Shown: piece after piece, positions 22,632 to 31,479 of the stretch
Numbering within the stretch: the stretch's first letter is position 1
How the letters are laid out: each line of letters opens with the position of its first letter
Assembly (NCBI GenBank): GCA_002339725.1
Contig: DDKN01000084.1
Coordinates: 1 to 42,885 of the forward strand
Direction: 5' to 3'
Source of the DNA: Thiobacillus sp. UBA2597
GTDB lineage: Bacteria; Pseudomonadota; Gammaproteobacteria; Burkholderiales; Thiobacillaceae
DNA: 42,885 bases
Notes under the pieces: model-generated
Database searches by the model: none
Told to the model about the DNA's origin: nothing
What the model saw: only the letters and a program-made list of their open reading frames with translations
Position numbers and translations under genes: made by a program

Positions 22632-25600
22632 TTCACTCCCCCTCCCAGAATGAAGCGCCGGTAGAGCACCGGCAGCACGATCAGCGTCAGGATGGTCGAG
22701 CTGAACAGCCCGCCCACGACCACGATGGCCAGCGGCTTCTGGATCTCCGAGCCGGGCCCGGTCGCCAGCAGCAGCGGGATCAGGCCAAAGGCGGCGATAC
22801 TGGCGGTCATCAGCACCGGGCGCAGGCGGCGCAGCGCCCCTTCGCGCACCACAGCCTCGGGCGCCAGCCCCTGGGCGGCGAGCTGGTTGAAATGGCTCAC
22901 CATCACCACACCATTGAGCACGGCGATGCCGAGCAGGGCGATGAAGCCGACCGAGGCCGGCACCGACAGGTATTCGCCCGTCACGAACAGGCCGGCGACG
23001 CCGCCGACCAGGGCGAACGGGATGTTGGCCAGGATCAAGACCGCCTGCCGGACCGAACCGAAGGTGGCGAACAGCAGGGCGAAGATCAACAACAGCGCCA
23101 CCGGCACCACGATGGCGAGCCGCGCGGCGGCCCGCTGCTGGTTTTCGAACTGGCCGCCGTAGACTACGCGGTAGCCGTCCGGCAGCTTCACCTGGCTGGC
23201 GATGCGCGCCTTCACCTCGTCGACGAAGCCGACCAGATCCCGCCCGGCGACGTTCGACTGCACCGTGACATAGCGCGCGGCGTTTTCCCGGTTGACGAAG
23301 ACGGGACCGTCGGCGCGCACCAGGCGCGCCACCTCGCTCAGGGGAATGGCGATGCCGTTCGGGGTCGGAATGCGCAAAGCCTGGAACAGGGCGGGCGACA
23401 GGCGCACGTTCTCGCCGGCCCTGAGAATGAGCGGCGTGCGCCGCACCCCTTCCTGCACGATGCCGAGCGGCACCCCCTCGAGCTGGGCGCGCAGGAAGCC
23501 GGCCACCGCGTCGACGGAAAGCCCGTAGCGGCCGGCGGCCAGCCGGTCGATCTCGACCCGGAAATACTGCACGCCCTCGTTCTTGCGGCTGAACACGTCC
23601 TGGGCACCGGGCACCGTCTTGAGCAGGGTTTCCACCTCATCGGCCAGGCGGTTGAGCTCGCCGATGTCGGGGCCGAACAGCTTGACCGCCACGTCGCCCC
23701 GGCTGCCCGTGAGCATCTCCGACACCCGCATGTCGATCGGCTGGGTGAAGGCGTAGTTGATGCCCGGGAAGTCCGTCATCACCTTGCGGATCTCGTCCAT
23801 CAGCCAGTCCTTCGACGGCTCGCGCCATTCGTGCATCGGCTTGAGCACCAGGAAGCTGTCGGTCTCGTTCAGGCCCATGGGGTCGAGGCCCAGCTCGTCG
23901 GCACCGGCCCGGGCCACCACGCCCTTGATCTCGGGAATGCGCTGCATCAGGGCGCGCTGCACCAGCATGTCCTGGGCCAGGCTCTCCTCCAGGCTGATCG
24001 AAGGCAGCTTCTCCAGCTGCACCAAGAGATCGCCTTCATCCAAAGTCGGCATGAACGACTTGCCGATGAAGGGATACATCGCCCCGGCTGTCGCCAGCAG
24101 GACCAGGGCGGCGATCACCACCGTGCGCACCCGGCCGAGCGCGTAATCCAGCGCAGGGGTGTAGAGCCGCACCGCCCAACGCACCAGCCAGGGGTCGGCG
24201 TGGGCCCCCTCCTTCAGAAGATAGGACGCCAGCACCGGCACCACGCTGAGCGAGAGCAGCAGCGCCGAGCCCAGGGCGAAGATGATGGTCAGCGCCACCG
24301 GGATGAAGAGCTTGCCCTCCAGTCCCTCCAGGGTGAGCAGCGGCAGGAACACGATCATGATGATGAGCACGCCGGCGGCGGTGGGTTGCGCCACCTCGCG
24401 CACCGCGTGGAATACCTTGTGCAGCTTGGGCGAACGACCGTCATCGTGGGCGAGATGGGTCGCCACGTTCTCCACCACGACCACCGCCCCGTCGACCAGG
24501 AGGCCGATCGCGATGGCCAGGCCGCCCAAGCTCATGAGATTGGCCGACAGGTCGAACTGGCGCATGAGCAGGAAGGTGGCCAGGGCCGCCAGCGGCAGGG
24601 TGAGCGCCACGGTCAGGGCGGCCCGCACATTGCCGAGGAACAGGAACAACAGCAGCAGCACCAGCACCGTCGCCTCCATCAGCGCCTTGGCCACCGTGCC
24701 CACCGCCCGGTCGACCAGGGCCGAACGGTCATAAAAGGGACGCACCTCCACGCCTTTGGGCAGGCTCGGGGCGATCTCCCGCAGCCGCTGCTTGACCGCC
24801 GCCACCACCTGCTGCGCATTGGCCCCCTTCAGGCCGAGGACCAGGCCCTGCACCGCTTCGTGCCGGCCGTTCTGGGTGACCCCGCCGTAGCGGGTCAGCT
24901 GACCGAGGCGCACCTCGGCCACATCCGCCACCCGCACCGGCACGCCGGCGACGTCCTTCACCACGATGGCGGCCAGATCCTCCAGGCTGCGCACCGCGCC
25001 TTCCACCCGCACCAGCCAGACCTCCTCACCTTCGGTCAGGCGGCCGGCACCGTCGTTGCGATTGTTGGCGGCGACGGCCTCCTGCAGTTCCTGCAGGGTC
25101 ACGCCGCGGGCCGCCATGGCCGCGTTGTTCGGCACGACCTCGAAGGTCTTGACCAGGCCGCCCAAGGCATTGACGTCGGCCACCCCGGGCAGGGTGCGCA
25201 GCTGGGGCCGGATCAGCCAGTCGAGCACCGCCCGGCGCTCGGCCAGGGTCAGGCCGGCGCCCTCGACGGTGAACATGAACATCTCGGACAGCGGCGTGGT
25301 GATGGGCGAGAGGCCGCCGCTCACGCCCGGCGGCAGATCGCCCAGCACGCCGTTGAGCCGCTCGGCCACCTGCTGCCTTGCCCAGTAGATGTCGGTGCCA
25401 TCCTCGAAATCGATGGTGATGTCGGTCAGGCCATACTTCGACACCGAACGCAGGATGCGCTGCTTGGGAATGCCCAGCATCTCGGTTTCGATCGGCGCCG
25501 CGATGCGGGTCTCCACCTCCTCCGGCGTCATGCCCGGCGCCTTGAGGATGAGCTTGACCTGGGTGGTGGAGACATCGGGGAAGGCGTCGATCGGCAAGCC

Positions 25601-25696
25601 GCGCCAGGCCTGGCTGCCGGCCGCGGCCAGCAGCAGCGCGAAGCCCAGCACGAGCAGGCGCTGACTTAGGGAGAACTCGGTCAGACGGGCGAGCAT
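22628..25696 (-). CDS. czcA: Heavy-metal efflux RND pump, CzcA family
   Basis: Proton-driven inner-membrane pump (1022 aa, full length, twelve helices with two large periplasmic loops). It opens with the family's FSLSQRLLVLGFALLLAAAG and GLPIDAFPDVSTTQV, and has VVYGGQFENQQRA and a C-terminal ATGPGSEIQKPLAIVVVGG. The helix-IV metal/proton motif is AIGLLVDGAVVVVEN: Asp402 and Glu409 are kept, but the first acidic residue of the DFG-type Zn/Co/Cd motif is Ala396. That argues against simple CzcA-type assignment and leaves the metal open. Stop-start contact with czcB upstream and overlap with the DUF3240 gene downstream. Confidence 0.93.
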   Translation of the reverse strand: MLARLTEFSLSQRLLVLGFALLLAAAGSQAWRGLPIDAFPDVSTTQVKLILKAPGMTPEEVETRIAAPIETEMLGIPKQRILRSVSKYGLTDITIDFEDGTDIYWARQQVAERLNGVLGDLPPGVSGGLSPITTPLSEMFMFTVEGAGLTLAERRAVLDWLIRPQLRTLPGVADVNALGGLVKTFEVVPNNAAMAARGVTLQELQEAVAANNRNDGAGRLTEGEEVWLVRVEGAVRSLEDLAAIVVKDVAGVPVRVADVAEVRLGQLTRYGGVTQNGRHEAVQGLVLGLKGANAQQVVAAVKQRLREIAPSLPKGVEVRPFYDRSALVDRAVGTVAKALMEATVLVLLLLFLFLGNVRAALTVALTLPLAALATFLLMRQFDLSANLMSLGGLAIAIGLLVDGAVVVVENVATHLAHDDGRSPKLHKVFHAVREVAQPTAAGVLIIMIVFLPLLTLEGLEGKLFIPVALTIIFALGSALLLSLSVVPVLASYLLKEGAHADPWLVRWAVRLYTPALDYALGRVRTVVIAALVLLATAGAMYPFIGKSFMPTLDEGDLLVQLEKLPSISLEESLAQDMLVQRALMQRIPEIKGVVARAGADELGLDPMGLNETDSFLVLKPMHEWREPSKDWLMDEIRKVMTDFPGINYAFTQPIDMRVSEMLTGSRGDVAVKLFGPDIGELNRLADEVETLLKTVPGAQDVFSRKNEGVQYFRVEIDRLAAGRYGLSVDAVAGFLRAQLEGVPLGIVQEGVRRTPLILRAGENVRLSPALFQALRIPTPNGIAIPLSEVARLVRADGPVFVNRENAARYVTVQSNVAGRDLVGFVDEVKARIASQVKLPDGYRVVYGGQFENQQRAAARLAIVVPVALLLIFALLFATFGSVRQAVLILANIPFALVGGVAGLFVTGEYLSVPASVGFIALLGIAVLNGVVMVSHFNQLAAQGLAPEAVVREGALRRLRPVLMTASIAAFGLIPLLLATGPGSEIQKPLAIVVVGGLFSSTILTLIVLPVLYRRFILGGGVK

Positions 25697-26785
25697 TCAC
25701 TCGCCCCCCATGCCTTGCCATGCCGCTTTCAGGGCCGCCACGCCTTCGACCGCGATCAGCTCGCCGCCGACGAAGGGGCCCTCGACCGCGGCCGACTGGG
25801 CCGACTGGGACAGCAGTTTGACCGGCTCGGGCTCGAACCCCCCCGGCCGTTCGACGAACACGTAATTCTGGCCCTGCAGGCGGGTGATGGCCCGGGCCGG
25901 CACGCGCCAGTGCTTGGTGCCGGACAGCCCCTCGATCCTTGCCTCGACATTCTGGTTCAGACGCAGCCGCCCCTCCGGATTGCTCACCCGGGCCCGGATC
26001 AGAACGGTCTGCGCCGCACTGACATTGCGTCCGATCAAGATCACCTTGCCCTCCGCCGCCGTGCCGGGCACGCTGACCGGCTGCCCGGTGCGGGCCAGGG
26101 CGGCGACCTCGGGTGGGGCCTGGATGTCGAGCCACAAAGGGTCGAGCCGGGCCACCCGGAACAGCGGCATGGCCGCCTCCACCCGGGCGCCGGTCAGGGC
26201 CATCTGCTCCAGCACCGCGCCGGCGATGGGCGTGCTGAGCGTGATACTGTCGATCAGGCGCTCCCCCCGCTCCACCGCCTGGACATCCGCGCCGGACAGG
26301 CCCATGAGGCGCAGCCAGGCGCGGCGCTCGGCCAGCGCGGCGCGGGCCTGATCGTGCGCCGCCCGCGCCGCCTGCACGCGCGCCTCGGGGATGATGCCCT
26401 CCTGGAACAGGGCTTCATCCCGCTCGGCGGTGACCTCAGCCAGCTTGAGTTGGACGGCGGCCTGGGCCATGTCGCGCTGCCCCGCGGCCAACTGCTCGCT
26501 CTTGAGCGTGGCCAGGGCCTGACCGGCGCGCACCGTCTCGCCGGCGGCCACCCTGACCGAGGTGATGAGACCCGCCACCGGCGCGGCGATCACCCGCTCC
26601 TGGGCCGGCGGGACGGCCACCGTAGCCGGCAGACCGACGCTGATGGCGCCGGTATGTGCGGTCACCGGCACGGTGGCGATGTTCAGGGCCGCCCGCTGGG
26701 CAGGCGAGATGGGGATCAGCTTGTCGCCCGCCACGGCGACCAGGGGCAAACTTGCGGCGATAAGAAACGCGTAGGCGCGATGCAT
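25697..26785 (-). CDS. czcB: RND periplasmic adaptor, CzcB family
   Basis: Membrane-fusion protein (362 aa) bridging CzcA and CzcC. A signal peptide (MHRAYAFLIAASLPLVAVAG) is followed by a lipoyl/barrel-sandwich half (VIAAPVAGLITSVRVAAGET), an alpha-hairpin (about 105-175), the second half (STPIAGAVLEQMALTGARVE), and beta-barrel and proximal domains ending AAWQGMGGE. There is no His-rich metal-binding N-terminus of the Cupriavidus CzcB type. ATG 26785 has GAGG six bases upstream and gives a proper signal peptide; an upstream ATG at 26815 does not. Its stop directly abuts the czcA start. Confidence 0.92.
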   Translation of the reverse strand: MHRAYAFLIAASLPLVAVAGDKLIPISPAQRAALNIATVPVTAHTGAISVGLPATVAVPPAQERVIAAPVAGLITSVRVAAGETVRAGQALATLKSEQLAAGQRDMAQAAVQLKLAEVTAERDEALFQEGIIPEARVQAARAAHDQARAALAERRAWLRLMGLSGADVQAVERGERLIDSITLSTPIAGAVLEQMALTGARVEAAMPLFRVARLDPLWLDIQAPPEVAALARTGQPVSVPGTAAEGKVILIGRNVSAAQTVLIRARVSNPEGRLRLNQNVEARIEGLSGTKHWRVPARAITRLQGQNYVFVERPGGFEPEPVKLLSQSAQSAAVEGPFVGGELIAVEGVAALKAAWQGMGGE

Positions 26786-26870
26786 GACAGCCTCTTTCGG
26801 CATGGCCGCGAACACGCGGCCGTTCAGTCAAGTGTAGATAAGGGAACCGCCCGGGGGCGGCATGACGGCA

Positions 26871-27254
26871 TCAGGCGCGCGGCGGCGCGCAGGCGTCGGG
26901 GAAAAGATAGGAGAGTGGAAGCGGGGCGCTGCCGGCTGGCGGCCATTGCCAGCCCATCTGCCAGGCCGGGTTCAGCGCGGGCGAGCGGCGCCCGGCAAGA
27001 CCGGGCGTGTCCAGCGGCGGCCCATCCTGGCGTGCTTCCAAGGAACTGGCCACGCCGATCGCGTGGTCGGCGTGACTCGGCGCCTGGTCGTTGCGCCAGC
27101 CCTCGTCCGTGTGGGCATCGGCCAGCATCAACGGCAGGGCCGGCAGGTGCACGCCGGGCTCGTGTTCCTCTGCCGCGTGGGCATGCAGCAGGGGCGCCAG
27201 GCATTGCAGCCAGGCGAACAGCAGGAGGACGAGGCGACCGAATCGGCGTTGCAT
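26871..27254 (-). CDS. Small periplasmic His-containing protein heading the RND operon
   Basis: Predicted exported protein (127 aa) with signal peptide MQRRFGRLVLLLFAWLQC and cleavage near LHAHA-AE. The mature part has several His and acidic residues (HAAEEHEP, DAHTDEG, SHADHA), plausible metal ligands, and a proline-rich end. Position and signal recall CzcI-like proteins that head czc operons, but sequence similarity cannot be judged here. It lies 85 bases upstream of czcB. A good sigma-70 promoter ends about eight bases before its ATG, so its mRNA may be leaderless. Confidence 0.75.
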   Translation of the reverse strand: MQRRFGRLVLLLFAWLQCLAPLLHAHAAEEHEPGVHLPALPLMLADAHTDEGWRNDQAPSHADHAIGVASSLEARQDGPPLDTPGLAGRRSPALNPAWQMGWQWPPAGSAPLPLSYLFPDACAPPRA

Positions 27255-27262
27255 AGGCGCGG

Positions 27263-27291
27263 ATTAAAACCGCTTGGCAGGAAGGCGTCAA
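27263..27291 (-). promoter_or_regulatory. Sigma-70 promoter of the RND operon
   Basis: Minus strand: -35 TTGACG (27291-27286), 17-base spacer, -10 TTTAAT (27268-27263). The transcript would start near 27255-27256, at or next to the ATG at 27254. The promoter lies partly beside the end of the upstream AEC gene. No dyad typical of a MerR-type site is evident. Confidence 0.7.
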
Positions 27292-27301
27292 GCTTTGCCG
27301 G

Positions 27302-28198
27302 TCATGCCCGCGCCAGGCCGAGCCAGAGCGGCAGGGTGAGCAGGGAGAGCAGCGTGGTCAACGCCACCTGGGCCGCGATCACCTGGCCGTCGGCCCGCAT
27401 GCGCACCGCCAGCACATAGGCCACGCTGGACACCGGCAGGGCCGCCAGCAAAATCGCCGTCTCGAACCAGAGGCCGGTCAGACCGAAGCCCATGCCAAGG
27501 CCCCAGGCGATGGCGGGCAACAGCACGAGTTTCACCGTCACCCCATACCAGAGATGGCCGCGCGCCTGGGCCAGGCTGGTCAGCCTGAGCCCGGCGCCGA
27601 CCGCGATCAGGCCCAAGGGCAGGGAGGCGCGCGCCAGCAATTCCAAAATGTCGTCGAGCAGCGCCGGCAACGACCAGCCGGCCAGACTGAAGCCAACGCC
27701 ACCGGCGGTGGCCAGGATCAGCGGATTGGCCAGGGTCTCCTTGAGCCAGTCGCCGCCACCGTGACGCGCCAGCACCCAGACCGAGGCAACGTTGGCCAGC
27801 GGGATCAAAAAACCCATGAGCAGGCCGATCGCAGCGATGCCGGCCGGCCCGTGCAGGGCGCCGGCCACGGCCAGGCCGACATAGCTGTTGAAGCGGAAGG
27901 AGCCCTGGAAGGCGGCGGCGAACACCCGCGGCGGGTCGCGGAAAAAGACCTTCGACAAGCCGCCCAGGCCCATGCCGATCAGGGTGAACAGGATGCCGGT
28001 CACCAGCATGGGCCAGGCCCGGGCCAGCTCGATCACGCTGTGCGACAGGGCATGGAACAGCAGGGCCGGGAAGAAGACGTAATAGATCAAGCGCTCCAGA
28101 TCGCGCCAGAAGGCCTCGGCCGCCCCGGCCCAGCGCTTAAGGGCCCAGCCCAGCAGGATCAGGACGAAGATGGGCAGGATGGCGGAAACGACGGCCAT
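27302..28198 (-). CDS. AEC-family (auxin efflux carrier-like) transporter
   Basis: Inner-membrane carrier (298 aa) with about ten helices in two inverted halves. Typical AEC features are AILPIFVLILLGWALKR at the start, YYVFFPALLFHALS, GSFRFNSYVGLAVAG, and a mirrored second half (LASLPLGLIAVGAGL-like RASLPLGLIAVGAGLRL, AILLAALPVSSVAYVLA). Bacterial members often move malonate, malate or other small organic acids. It follows the DctP-type receptor gene by 35 bases, so both may serve organic acids. Its ribosome site is weak, consistent with coupling to that gene. Confidence 0.9.
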   Translation of the reverse strand: MAVVSAILPIFVLILLGWALKRWAGAAEAFWRDLERLIYYVFFPALLFHALSHSVIELARAWPMLVTGILFTLIGMGLGGLSKVFFRDPPRVFAAAFQGSFRFNSYVGLAVAGALHGPAGIAAIGLLMGFLIPLANVASVWVLARHGGGDWLKETLANPLILATAGGVGFSLAGWSLPALLDDILELLARASLPLGLIAVGAGLRLTSLAQARGHLWYGVTVKLVLLPAIAWGLGMGFGLTGLWFETAILLAALPVSSVAYVLAVRMRADGQVIAAQVALTTLLSLLTLPLWLGLARA

Positions 28199-28233
28199 GG
28201 CCGAGGCTCAGCCAGCGGCGCAGCCAAGCGGAC

Positions 28234-29262
28234 TCAAGGCCTGGCCCCGCTCTGCGCCTGACGTTCGCGTTCGACCTGGGCGGCGATGCGGTAGACGTCC
28301 TGGATCAGGTCGCGCCCGATCCTGTCCGCGAACGCCGTGTGCACCGGCAACAAGGCCTTGTGCCATTCCAGCCGGCCCGCCAGGGGCAGGATGTAGATCT
28401 CGGTCCGCCCCAGCTGCCGCAGGGCCGCCAGGGCGTCGTCGTTCTCTTTCTGCGCGATGCGGCGCTCATAGGCGGTGGCCTCCTGCATGGCCTGTTCCAG
28501 CGCGCGCCGGATGTCCGGCGGCAGCTGCTGCCAGAACCGCTTGTTCGCGATCACGGCATAACCGAGATAGCCGTGATCGGACACGGTGAGATGGCGCTGC
28601 ACCTCGTACAGCCTTTGGGTGTAGAAATTCGACAGCGGGTTTTCTGTACCATCGACCACGCCGCGCTGCAAGGCGGCGTAAACCTCGGAGAAGGGGATCG
28701 GGCGCGGCGTGGCGCCCAGTGCCCGCATCTGCGCCTCGATCACCGCGGAGGCCTGCACGCGCAGCCTGAGCCCCTGGAAATCCTCAACCCGGCGCAAGGG
28801 CCGGTTCGCGCTCATCTGTTTGAAGCCGTTGTCCCAATAGGCCAGGCCGAGAATGCCCTTGGGCTCGAGTCGGGTCAGCAATTGCCGGCCGATCGGACCA
28901 TCCATCACCCGATACAGGGTCTCCTTGTCGGGAAAGATATAGGGCAGACCGAACAGCTCGAAGGCGGGCACCCCGAGCGCGCCCAGTTTCGACAAGGAGG
29001 GCGCCAGCATCTGCACCGCGCCCAGCTGCAGGGCCTCCATCTCCTCGCCGTCCTTGTAGAGCTGGCTGTTGGGGTAGACCTCCACCCTGACCCGGCCGCC
29101 GGTGAGCGCCTCGGCCCGCTGCTTGAAATAGTCGGCGGCCTTGCCCTTGGGCGTATCGGGCGTGACCACATGGGAGAACTTGATGATGATGGGCTTGGCC
29201 GCCAGCGCCCAGGAGGCCATGCCGGCCAGCGCGACGGTCAACAACGCTGCGTGCAATCTCAT
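28234..29262 (-). CDS. dctP: Orphan TRAP substrate-binding protein, DctP family
   Basis: Periplasmic C4-dicarboxylate-type receptor (342 aa). The signal peptide MRLHAALLTVALAGMASWAL is followed by IIIKFSHVVTPDTPKGKAAD, VRVEVYPNSQLYKDGEEMEA, LGLPYIFPDKETLY-like FGLPYIFPD, FQGLRLRVQASAVIEAQMRA with the ligand arginine, and GVVDGTENPLSNFYTQRLYE, all close to DctP. ATG 29262 has AGGAGG six bases upstream. No dctQ or dctM adjoins it; an AEC transporter gene follows instead, and the only TRAP permeases here are at 7994-9918. Confidence 0.92.
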   Translation of the reverse strand: MRLHAALLTVALAGMASWALAAKPIIIKFSHVVTPDTPKGKAADYFKQRAEALTGGRVRVEVYPNSQLYKDGEEMEALQLGAVQMLAPSLSKLGALGVPAFELFGLPYIFPDKETLYRVMDGPIGRQLLTRLEPKGILGLAYWDNGFKQMSANRPLRRVEDFQGLRLRVQASAVIEAQMRALGATPRPIPFSEVYAALQRGVVDGTENPLSNFYTQRLYEVQRHLTVSDHGYLGYAVIANKRFWQQLPPDIRRALEQAMQEATAYERRIAQKENDDALAALRQLGRTEIYILPLAGRLEWHKALLPVHTAFADRIGRDLIQDVYRIAAQVERERQAQSGARP

Positions 29263-29326
29263 GGCGCACCTCCTGCTTCTGATCGCCGGCGCTTGGGCCG
29301 CCGGCCTCCATTGTGCCGGCAATCGC

Positions 29327-29983
29327 TCAGCGCAGGCTGATGACCGGCCAACCCGCCCGTTCGGCATGGGCCCGGAGTGTGGCATCCGGATCCACCGCCA
29401 CGGGATGCCTAACCCGGCTCAGGAGCGGCAGATCGTTGAGCGAGTCGGAATAAAACCAGCTCTCGCTCACGTCGTCCCAGCCTTTGCCCTGCTGCGCCAG
29501 CCATTCCTCCAGGCGCGTGACCTTGCCCTCGCGAAAGGCGGGGGTGCCGACCACGCGGCCGGTGAACTCGCCCCCGATCGCCTCGGGCTCGGTCGCGATC
29601 AGATGCGCGATGCCGAAATGCTCGGCGATCGGCCGGGTGACGAAGCTGTTGGTGGCGGTGACGATGATGCGGATATCGTGCGCATGCTTTTCCAGCAGGG
29701 CCGGTGTGCCCGGCGCCACCATGGGCAGGATCTTGCGCGCCATGAACTCGGCATGCCAGGCATCGAGCTGCGCACGCGGATGCCGCGCGAGCGGCTTCAA
29801 CTGAAAGTCGAGGAACTCATGGATGTCGAGGGTGCCCGCCTTGTACTGGTCGTAGAATTCCTGGTTGCGCGCCTCGTACACCTCGCGGTCGAGCACGCCC
29901 TGCTCGATCAGGAACTGGGCCCACTCGAAATCGGAATCGCCCGCGAGCAGGGTATTATCGAGGTCGAACAGGGCCAGGCGCAT
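29327..29983 (-). CDS. HAD-superfamily IB hydrolase (SerB-like phosphatase)
   Basis: Cytoplasmic phosphatase (218 aa). HAD motif I is LFDLDNTLL (nucleophile Asp7, acid Asp9), motif II IIVTATNSF, a lysine in GKVTRLEEWL, and motif IV SDSLNDLPLL. A helical cap lies between motifs I and II (about 15-85). This is the subfamily IB pattern of phosphoserine phosphatase-like enzymes; the substrate cannot be read, and the SerB DGxND loop is modified to DSLND. It has its own promoter at 30013-30040 and may lead a transcript into dctP 64 bases downstream. Confidence 0.92.
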   Translation of the reverse strand: MRLALFDLDNTLLAGDSDFEWAQFLIEQGVLDREVYEARNQEFYDQYKAGTLDIHEFLDFQLKPLARHPRAQLDAWHAEFMARKILPMVAPGTPALLEKHAHDIRIIVTATNSFVTRPIAEHFGIAHLIATEPEAIGGEFTGRVVGTPAFREGKVTRLEEWLAQQGKGWDDVSESWFYSDSLNDLPLLSRVRHPVAVDPDATLRAHAERAGWPVISLR

Positions 29984-30012
29984 GGGGTCTCTTTCCGCTT
30001 AAAATCCGGCGC

Positions 30013-30040
30013 AGTATAAACGGCATTTCGGCGCCAGCAA
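30013..30040 (-). promoter_or_regulatory. Sigma-70 promoter of the HAD gene
   Basis: Minus strand: -35 TTGCTG (30040-30035), 16-base spacer, -10 TATACT (30018-30013). It gives a leader of about 25 bases with an AAAGAGA ribosome site before the ATG at 29983. Confidence 0.6.
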
Positions 30041-30126
30041 GCGCGATCAACCCAAAGTCAGCGCCGGAACCCCGGCATCGGTTTTCTTTGTGAGCTGCGC
30101 GCCCTTTGCGCTGAAAATCATTCGGC

Positions 30127-30789
30127 ATGAACCTGATCTCCGCCCACATCCCCGCCGCCTGGCTTTGGCTGCTCTGGCCGCTGACCGGTCTGCTGTTTTA
30201 TGCCATGTGGCGCCGGGCACATTGGCGCATGCTGGCGGACCGCGACAACCTCAACGTCTTCGCCGGCGCCTGCGTCGCGGTGCTCGGCCTGTGGCTGATC
30301 AAGGCCGGCATCAAGCCCGGCCTCAACTTTCACCTGCTCGGCGCCACGGCGCTGACCCTGATGTTCCGGCCCTGGTTCGCCCTGCTCGGTCTGGCCCTGG
30401 TGTTGGCCGCGGTCACCCTGATGAACGGCGAATACCTCGCCTATCCGGCCAACCTGCTCATCATGGCCGTGCTGCCGGTGACGCTGAGCTGGGGGTTGTA
30501 TCGCCTGTGCGACCGCTGGCTGCCCAATCACCTGTTCATTTATGTCTTCGTCAACGGCTTCTTCGGCGCGGCCCTGGCCGTGTCCGCCGTGGGCCTGGGT
30601 TCGACCGGCTTCATCGCCCTGACCGGGGCCTATCCGCTCGATTACCTGCTCGAGGACTATCTGCCGTTCTATCTATTGATGGCCTGGTCCGAGGCCTTCG
30701 CCACCGGCATGCTGATCACCATTCTGGTGGTCTACAAGCCGGAATGGGTGGCCACCTTCGACGACCGGCGCTATCTGCACGGCAAATGA
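30127..30789 (+). CDS. Polytopic membrane protein, possibly CbiM-like
   Basis: Inner-membrane protein (220 aa) with about six hydrophobic helices. It begins MNLISAHIPAAWLWLLWPLT; later segments include GVV-like small-residue helices, LNFHLLGATALTLMF, LFIYVFVNGFFGAAL and a terminal ILVVYKPEWVATFDDRRYL. The last motif is common in a group annotated as energy-coupling-factor/CbiM-like permeases, so metal-ion uptake is possible, but I could not verify it and no ECF ATPase genes are near. No strong ribosome site is seen. It converges on tonB with a single base between stop codons. Confidence 0.7.
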   Translation: MNLISAHIPAAWLWLLWPLTGLLFYAMWRRAHWRMLADRDNLNVFAGACVAVLGLWLIKAGIKPGLNFHLLGATALTLMFRPWFALLGLALVLAAVTLMNGEYLAYPANLLIMAVLPVTLSWGLYRLCDRWLPNHLFIYVFVNGFFGAALAVSAVGLGSTGFIALTGAYPLDYLLEDYLPFYLLMAWSEAFATGMLITILVVYKPEWVATFDDRRYLHGK

Positions 30790-30790
30790 T

Positions 30791-31477
30791 TCAGCTCAGG
30801 CTGAAGCTGATCGGCACCAGTACCCAGGCCTCGACCGCTGCGCCGCCCTGACGTGCCGGCAGAAAACGCCAGCGCAGCACCGCCTCGCGCGCCGCCTGGT
30901 CGAGCCGGGCAAAGCCGCTGCCTTCCTGCACCAGCACCTCGCGCGCCAGACCTTCCTCGCTCACCCGCACCCGCAGCAGCACCCGCCCTTGCTCGCCCAG
31001 GCGGCGCGACAGGGCGGGATAGCCGGGCGGGGGGTTGTTGAGATAACCGGCATCGAAGCGCGGCGGCGTCAAGGCCGGCGCCGGGCCGGCTGTGGTCTGA
31101 GCGGGCGCTGACGGAGCGGGCGCGGTCGCCAGCGCGGCCTGCGGTGTGGAGGCGACCGGACCCGGGCCCAGGGTCGCGCCCGGCTGGGCGGTGGGTGCCG
31201 GCGCAGTCTCGGCCGGGTTGCCGGTGGCACCCACCGGCATAGGCTGACGCGCCATCGAGGGCGGGCGATGCATCGGCCGCACCCGGGCTTGAGGCAATGC
31301 ACGCAGCGCCTGGCCCGCTTCCAGCAGTTGCACGCGCAAGGTCAGCGGCGCCGACGGCGCGATGCGCCGGGGCGCCAGGTTCAGCGTGGCCAAAACCACC
31401 AGATGCAGCAACAGCGAGCCGGCGATCGCCCAGGTGAGCACGCGATCTTGCGGCGCGGTCAGCATGGGAAACATCAT
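30791..31477 (-). CDS. tonB: TonB-family energy transducer
   Basis: Periplasm-spanning protein (228 aa). One N-terminal helix (WAIAGSLLLHLVVLATLNL) with a conserved histidine is followed by a long Pro/Ala/Thr-rich linker (about 65-145). The TonB C-terminal domain is YPALSRRLGEQGRVLLRVRV, LVQEGSGFARLDQAAREAVL and WRFLPARQGG. It couples proton motive force to the receptor encoded three genes upstream in the same tight operon. No exbB or exbD is in the window. Three Met codons compete as start (31477, 31474, 31465) around a GAGG lying at the end of the preceding gene. Confidence 0.93.
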   Translation of the reverse strand: MMFPMLTAPQDRVLTWAIAGSLLLHLVVLATLNLAPRRIAPSAPLTLRVQLLEAGQALRALPQARVRPMHRPPSMARQPMPVGATGNPAETAPAPTAQPGATLGPGPVASTPQAALATAPAPSAPAQTTAGPAPALTPPRFDAGYLNNPPPGYPALSRRLGEQGRVLLRVRVSEEGLAREVLVQEGSGFARLDQAAREAVLRWRFLPARQGGAAVEAWVLVPISFSLS

Positions 31478-31479
31478 CC

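Noticed and set aside
22892..25669. A 925-codon open frame antisense to czcA
   Set aside because: Low-complexity His/Gln/Arg-rich shadow of the RND pump with no start signal; czcA is full length on the other strand.
29984..30126. Cobalamin riboswitch before the CbiM-like gene
   Set aside because: No B12-box-like sequence is visible in the 143-base gap, and the gene's CbiM assignment is itself uncertain.
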